A stretch of DNA of 64,000 nucleotides from Malachius bipustulatus (taxonomy: Eukaryota; Arthropoda; Insecta; Coleoptera; Melyridae): the NCBI GenBank assembly GCA_910589415.1, contig OU342633.1, positions 34,168,210-34,232,209 on the forward strand. Direction: 5' to 3'. Position numbers and translations under genes: made by a program. Of the stretch, positions 57,855 through 64,000 are shown piece by piece. Below the pieces are notes generated by a model. It made no database searches, had not been told where the DNA came from, and saw nothing but the letters and a program-made list of their open reading frames with translations. Position 1 is the stretch's first letter. Every line of letters begins with the position of its first letter.

Positions 57855-58814
57855 TACAGGGTGGCCCAGCGAAAACGTACCGGGCCTAATAACTTGAAAA
57901 CTGAAGATGTACGCGAAAAACGCCGAAACAGGTCGATTTTGTTATCGAGGGGGACATATTTTCGTGACAAATTTAACTACCCAAGTTCACCCCCTTGGCA
58001 GGGTTAGCTACCCCTTTGCTTATCATCATAGGGAACAGATATCGAGTGATACATCATTTGAAAGCTACTTGAATTCTCTTTACAACGATATCCAACATTT
58101 TGGGTTTCGCTTACATACAGGCTGGCCCAACGAAAACATTTTTTTGGGCCAACCTGTATGTAAGTGAAACCCAAAATGTTGGATATCGTTAAGAGAATTC
58201 AAGTAGCTTTCAAATGATGTATGTGAGAGTGGTTTCGCTTACATACAGGCTGGCCCAACGAAAAATTTTTGTTTGGGCCACCCTGTATGTAAGTGAAACC
58301 CAAAATGTTAGATATCGTTGTAAAGAGAATTCAAGTAGCTTTCAAATGATGTATCACTCAATAGCTGTTCCCTATGATGATAAGCAAAGGGGTAGCTACC
58401 CCTGCCAAGGGGGTGAATTTGGGTGGTTAAATTTGTCACGAAAATATGTCCCCCTTGCTAACAAAATCGACCTGTTTCGGCGTTTTTCGCGTACATCTTC
58501 AGTTTCCAAGTTATTAAGGCCAGTTGCGTTTTCGTGGGGCCACCCTGTATGTGAGCGAAACCCAAAATTTTTGATTTGTAAAGAGAATTCGAGTGGCTTT
58601 CAAATGATGTATCACCCGATATCTGTTCCCTATGATGATAAGCAAAGGGGTAGCTACCCCTGCCAAGGGGATGAACTTGGGTAGTTAAATTTGTCACGAA
58701 AATATGTCCCCCCTTGCTAACAAAATCGACCTGTTTCGGCGTTTTTCGCGTACATCTTCAGTTTTCTTCATCTTAAGTTATTAGGCCCGGTACGTTTTCG
58801 CTGGGCCACCTGTA
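57855..58814. mobile_element. Complex fold-back element, TACAGGGTGGCCCA ends, nested hairpins
   Basis: The left arm (57855 to about 58110) is an inverted copy of two tandem right-hand arms (about 58282-58550 and about 58552-58814). Each carries the words for 'gtacgcgaaaaacgccgaaacagg' (complement; quoted in part) and 'ggggtagctacccctgcc'. Between them are two short hairpins, 58090-58185 and 58229-58312. Each is built from the element's own tip (ACATACAGGCTGGCCCAACG and its complement) back to back with a loop of about 10 nt. A frame of 156 codons across the right arms is a product of the repetition. No transposase is present. Confidence 0.75.
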
Positions 58815-60350
58815 TAAGGATGAAACAAAGTGCAGTTATGGCATGGCTGATGAGTCTCAAAACAGAAAATCCGCAGTAGCTGTACACGTTTAGTTTTATA
58901 AGGTTTTTCATATTGATTTTTATGGTGTTTCTGCAAGGCTATGTATAGGTATAGAATGAGGATATCAATTTAGGAAAAAGCGGGTAACAAATCATAAAGG
59001 ATTTTAGGTGCTGTGAAGTTTATTGAAACTTCAGAACAATGTATCCCAATATAACAGCGGGAGGCTATTTCTCCCTTCTGGAGTTTCACACCTGCCTCCC
59101 GGTTGCCTTTTTTAGTACACAAGCATAGTCCTTATTAAGATCTCTCTGTAGAAGTTGATGGCGATAGCCCTACTTCGGCGAGAATGATCCCGCATTCTGT
59201 TCTCGCGTTGCGAAGTTTATAAGTCCCCGTAATTGTAATTTGAGATCAGTCTTTGAAATTTTTAATAAAGTGATTCGGGGGAAAAGGCAACTTGCACTGG
59301 CACTGGTTGGCGGTTGGTGGTTTTTTATATATTCAAGCCGGAGGCGAAATATCGTCTGTCAAGCCGAGGCTCAAAGCTTAAAATGGGCTGGATAAATCTG
59401 TGACGTGAGAGTTATGGCTGGTAGTCCAGGACTCGATATTGACATATCCTTAAGAAATAAACAGCAAGAAAACATGCCGGAGGAAAGGCGAGACTTCCGA
59501 AAATCATCCTTTAATATAAACACTTTTCCTGCAGGCTTCCTGCTTTTCTACTTCAAGCGGACGTTTATCCTGGACGTGGCGTACTTTATTGTGACAGCTG
59601 CCTAGATTATAGCCTGGGGGGAGAAACAACACTAAAATCTGGAAAGTCTTTCTTGAATATAAAATTCGTACAGGTTTCCATTACTCCAACTCCGGGAGTA
59701 AATATTAGTATTATGTTTGTGTAAACAGTAACACTTTAGGAGGGAGACTTCATTTCAGAGAAAACCTCCTGCTGCAACTTCCATTTTAATTTACATCAAA
59801 AATGGCAACTGCATTATCCAGAATTACTTACTACGTCTGATCTGTATATATACTCGTAGAACTAGGAGATCGTAGTTTGTTGATGTACCTACCTAAATTT
59901 AACGAAAATAAAAATGTGAAATTATCTGACAAGTGGCAAGTGGTTAATGTGGAAAGCGAGAATTTTAATTAATAGTGGAAATGTATCTGGCATACATTTT
60001 CATCATTCCGAAGCCGTGACAGTGCCATATTCAAGCTTTCATCAATCATTTCGGGAAAGTTTCATGGAAAAGTTTGTTTAATTAGGCATTTCCTGGCCTG
60101 TGTGGAAGTTTTTACGAGTTCTCCAAAATATATACTCTCCAAACTATCCGGGGTGATTATTTTTATTAAATTGAATATTTTGATATGGTGAGGAAAATTG
60201 GACCAAAAAGCCGGATCTGGAACCTGTTTTCACTTGCGATTTTTTATATTCTCCATCAGATATATCACTTGAAATTTAGGAAAATGGTACCTACCCAATT
60301 TGTGGATCTTGAAAATTAAATTTTCATTGTCGCCTTTCCAAAATGCCAGT
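58815..60350. other. No gene recognised
   Basis: Short frames without domains; nothing else is seen. Confidence 0.4.
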
Positions 60351-60489
60351 TACTTTCTTGCCGAATATAATCCATTTAATTTGCAGTGAGCAGTCAGTCA
60401 TGCTCACACAAAATGTTTTCGGGAAATTACTGTCAAAAATTTTGTAAATAACACTTCTCAATGATTTTCATAAAAATATTTGCCTGGAC

Positions 60490-61230
60490 TTGATAAATTG
60501 AGAGGAAATCAAAATTGTAATCGCTTTTTGGAAATTTCAAAGAAAATTATTGCAAAAAATTTGCCATGGGAACTTTACGATTTTCGGTGAAGTTTCTGCT
60601 TAGACTCGCTAAATTGTGAGGATTTCAAAATTGTAATCGCTTCTTGGAAACTTCAAAGAAAATTATACACAAAAATGTTTTGAAAAAAATTTCCTCTACA
60701 ATTTTTCGTGAAAATTCCCGCTTAGGCTTGCTGAATGGAGAGGAATTCAAAATTGTAATCGCTTCTTGAAAACAAAAAAAATTATTGTCTTTCTCTACGA
60801 TTTTCATGAAAATCTCTTGTCAAAATCTTTGACGTTGGAAGGTGTCAATTATTGTTGACAATTCTTCCATTTTTTGTCTCTAGAATGAGAGTGGAGAAAA
60901 GGCTGAAGAAAAATTGACAGCAAATTCTCATTTGGTGCTGCTGTAATTTTTTTAATTTGGTCGTAATTTTTTTGTCGGAGTTACAAAATTAACGAAAATT
61001 TCTGTTGGACAAACGTAGAAAAATGGTGGACAAACGATTGTCGTTTGAAAATTGATGAAATCTGTTCATTAATCGATTAGTTAGCTAACGTCAATTTTTT
61101 TTATTTGGTCGTAACGTTTTTTTTTTAACGGCGTACAAACGAAAATTCTGGTTGGAAAAATAATATGTAAAAATCGTGGACAAACGAATGCCGTCTAAAT
61201 TTTGATAAAAATTCGCGCTTAGGGGTGCAA
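60490..61230. repeat. Two short imperfect tandem duplications
   Basis: 'caaaattgtaatcgct' recurs at 60510, 60626 and 60748, in three units of about 116-122 bp that also share 'tttcgtgaa' and 'ttgctgaat'-like words. Next to it a unit of about 147 bp occurs twice: 'atttggtcgtaa' at about 60957 and 61101, with 'gtggacaaacga' at about 61026 and 61178. AT-rich and non-coding. Confidence 0.6.
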
Positions 61231-63057
61231 ACTTTCTAAGCTCATAATTTTCTAGGGAAGATAGAGAAACAGGTGGCTGAATCGTAGAACAAAACAAACA
61301 TCCGTAATTGAAGAATTGGAGATTGAAGAAAAAATCCTTGTCTTCAAGACGGTTTGAAAACCAACGAGTATCTTTTAAAAAAAATAAAATACTAATTAAA
61401 TGGATTTATTATCCCTTCTGAACTGGTCAGATCAGTACAAGTTATTATTATTTCCTCAAAAATATTATAAATGACCCTAAAATCAGCCATATGTTCCAGC
61501 TTTTCGGCTTAGAAGAATAATTCATGTTGACTTTTCCATTTAGAAGCAAACAGTTTTAGCTGCGTACTGCCAGACTGCGACTGTTAGTGCCGGGGACTTT
61601 CTAAATTAATTCAATTTGAGATGGAGTAATGTCGTTACCGAATGCCGCCGAAAAGGATAAATATTTACTCAGACGTCTGCGGGGAGACGGTGGGAGTTAA
61701 CTAATGGAATAGACCACGAATGTGATAATTATTAAAAGCCAGATCATTGTGTCGTTAACAATGGAAGCTTTCCCTAGGATATGGTGTTTATTCTCTTGAA
61801 AGCTGCTATTCATAGAGCCTCTTTGTAGATATTAATGTGCTGAAAACGAGAAAAACATCTTTGTTTTTCCTTAATTATTACGTAAATATTAGAATTATCT
61901 TTCACTCTTATTAGGGCTATTATTACTTAAAGTTATTTTCGTTTTTTTTTTATTTTACATTATTTTTTATAAATTTTTCTCGTAGGTAAGTTGCTTTTAT
62001 TTTTAGAGACGCTATAATATCAAGGATCAGTTTCTGTATTCAACGAAAGGTGCTTCGTTTCGCTTCGTTTACGCTTAGGGGCGATTTTCCTCGTAGAAAT
62101 ACGCGACTCGGATGGAGATTATCTCATTATACCTTCCACGCCGTTATACGTAAACTTATTTTTGAATCTGGGAAATTTTGAGAAAGAGTGAAAGGGAAAA
62201 ATTGATTAGAAAGTTTTTTTTTATAATATCTTACCCTTGTCACTCTATAACTCCACTGAGTTCCATGTTTATTTCTCCCTTTAGCTCAATGAAAAAACAA
62301 AGTTAAGATAAAGAGCTTAAGAAAAAATGTTATCAACTATTTTTCTATTCACCCCTGCGTTTATCCCTAACAAATTTTTGCCGTTAACCCTCCTTGCTTT
62401 ATGATAAAATGTTATCATTTAGAACTAAAAAAGTGTCACCATCGCCTTCACACGTTTGGCAGTAGAAAATTTGGATTTTTTCATCCGCCTTACATGACAA
62501 GAATCAGAACATTAAAAAAAGAAAGACGTGATAAAAATTAGTGCAGAAAAAAATGGGAAAACATTTCTGAGATCATGAGATTAAAAAAAAAAACGTTTTG
62601 TTAAAGTTTTTGCAGAAAATTACCTCTTTTTTCTCTCCGTCCCAATTTTTAACACTCACGATTTCCCCTTCATCCCCTTCACCCCTTCGTCGTGATGGAA
62701 AATGTCAAAATTTATTTCTTCTTTGAAAGGAAAGAAGACCTTATCTCCCATTCCGTTTGCTGAGTTTACTAGTGGCGAAATGCTCTTCGAACGGGTATCT
62801 CCACTCAAAATCTCACATTTTTCCCTTTCCAAGGAGAGGGGAAAAAAAGTTCACTTTCCTCCAAAAAGAAGAAAGAGAATACCACAAGGAAGGCCAGGAT
62901 GGCAGTGTTGTCCTCAAGCAAGTGATGAGCTTTTCCTTTCAACTATTATCCTTTATTTGCTTTCTCCATTTCCCATATAATAAATCCCCTCTAATAAAGA
63001 AGAAAGTGAAGAAAGGAAAAGAAGAAGAATTAAATAACTTCGGAAAAAAAATCTTTT
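61231..63057. other. No gene recognised
   Basis: Overlapping frames at 62702-63098 are K/R-rich by composition and lack domains. Confidence 0.4.
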
Positions 63058-63558
63058 TTAGCGCATCGCGTCTGAAAGACGACTTTTCAGTGGCTTAATA
63101 ACCGGCGGAACGACGCATATTGCGCTACATGCAATAGCGGCTCGCTTCCAAGCGTACAAAATATTCCAGCCCGCAACGAACGTTTTTTCTGGCCCTAGGG
63201 CGGACAGATTTAGTCGTTACTATAACAACTACTGTTATTAGTTAGTGATTACGCGGCAGGTGACAGCTCGGCAGCGAAATTAAAGCACACAGCTGACAGC
63301 TACCAAGACTATGATATGCGCATATTTCAATCAAGTCTAAACGAGCTGGAAACATAATAATAACAGGTAGGTACCTATCTAATTACAACGATTAACGGGG
63401 GTTACTAGTTTCTGAGGTTTCGTCAATAAAGCAACAAAATGAACGCTAGACAGGAAAATAACACTGACAGTGAATTAATTTGTACGCCACCACATATTCG
63501 CCAACAAGCTAATAAGCCAAAGTATTCAGTGTTCTAACGCGATGCGCTAAAAAATAGC
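63058..63558. repeat. Possible inverted-repeat-bounded, GC-richer segment
   Basis: 'tagcgcatcgcgt' (about 63059) is matched by 'acgcgatgcgcta' (about 63539) on the other strand. The 500 bp between are less AT-rich than the surroundings. This may be a MITE-like element or an old insertion; no coding frame is recognised. Confidence 0.35.
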
Positions 63559-64000
63559 GTCTATATCTCGGCCGGATCCGAAGTCCATATTTCAGCTCGT
63601 ATTCAATCGACCCTCGCTCCGCTACGCTCCGCTCGGCCCGATAACTTCATACTCGCCGAAATGAACTTCTTTCCGCCCTTGATATAGAATATACTATTAG
63701 AACTCTAGAACTTAAAAACGGCAAAAATTATTCTAAGAGTTATTCTGAGAAACTCCGCCCTTTCTCACGCCTGTTTTAACCGCCACGTATTTTCACCCTT
63801 TCCTACTCCTATGCTCGATTGGGGAATAAGAATATTCAAAACTGTTGAGAAAGACAAAGAGAATTTTTTTTAGTTATTTTGAGAAATTCCCTCTTTACCT
63901 CGCCTGTTTGATCGTTTGATCGCTGAAATATATTTTCAGCATCGTCTCATGAAAAAAAAATAATAATAAAAAATAGCAAAGAGGTTAAATAATCCTTCTC
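63559..64000. other. No gene recognised
   Basis: Contains a short CGCTCCGCT repeat near 63617-63634. The window ends here without any gene. Confidence 0.4.

Noticed and set aside
58214..58684. 156-codon open frame on the plus strand
   Set aside because: It spans two tandem copies of a fold-back arm and encodes the same phrase twice; it exists because the repeat lacks stops, not because it is a gene.

Overview
This window looks like repeat-rich intergenic DNA from an insect or another arthropod. The evidence is AT-rich sequence, no bacterial gene packing, no open reading frame (ORF) that reads as a host protein, and arthropod-type transposable elements at every stage of decay. I cannot name the species. 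No host gene, rRNA, functional tRNA or CRISPR array could be supported. The only intact protein-coding genes are the two ORFs of one retrotransposon.

The centrepiece is a complete non-LTR retrotransposon at 43366-49268 (5,903 bp, + strand) inside an exact 12-bp target-site duplication. ORF1 is a Gag-like protein with three CCHC knuckles. ORF2 (1,242 aa) carries an apurinic-type endonuclease, a reverse transcriptase (RT) and RNase H, with every catalytic residue I looked for in place. The two ORFs overlap by 17 nt. The 3' UTR holds about 285 bp of A-rich DNA, followed by a small hairpin and a (CAC)n tail. It looks recently inserted and possibly active.

Layout. 0-5 kb: TACAGGGTG-ended fold-back elements, an LTR remnant with a duplicated primer-binding-like site, and a triple-nested inverted repeat at 3.07-4.80 kb. 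5.7-9.7 kb: an unusual AT-rich array in which the motif TTTGCGGC recurs about 25-30 times in a decayed higher-order repeat. 11.5-13.8 kb: an antisense non-LTR fossil interrupted by a tRNA-like SINE and by a second LINE 3' end. 16.2-18.7 kb: an antisense R1-like fossil between direct repeats. 20.3-22.2 kb: five degraded copies of the same RT segment, all antisense. 23-36 kb: a small hairpin MITE, two copies of an unclassified ~370-bp repeat in opposite orientations (24.86 kb and 35.06 kb), an antisense LTR end and a tRNA-like SINE. 37.1-39.15 kb: a sense fossil related to the 11.5-kb one. 40-42.3 kb: another tRNA-like SINE head and a nearly perfect 640-bp hairpin. 50.4-51.3 kb: the 3' end of a Penelope-like element with a GIY-YIG domain. 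54.7-58.8 kb: two large fold-back elements and a small MITE between them. 60.4-61.2 kb: short tandem duplications.

The elements do not work together as a pathway. They record nested insertions: SINE and LINE inside a LINE, a TTAA-flanked element inside a TACAGGGTG element inside a third hairpin, and a fold-back end inside an LTR. The candidates for undescribed biology are the TTTGCGGC array, the serial RT-fragment array and the population of fold-back elements that share only their tips.
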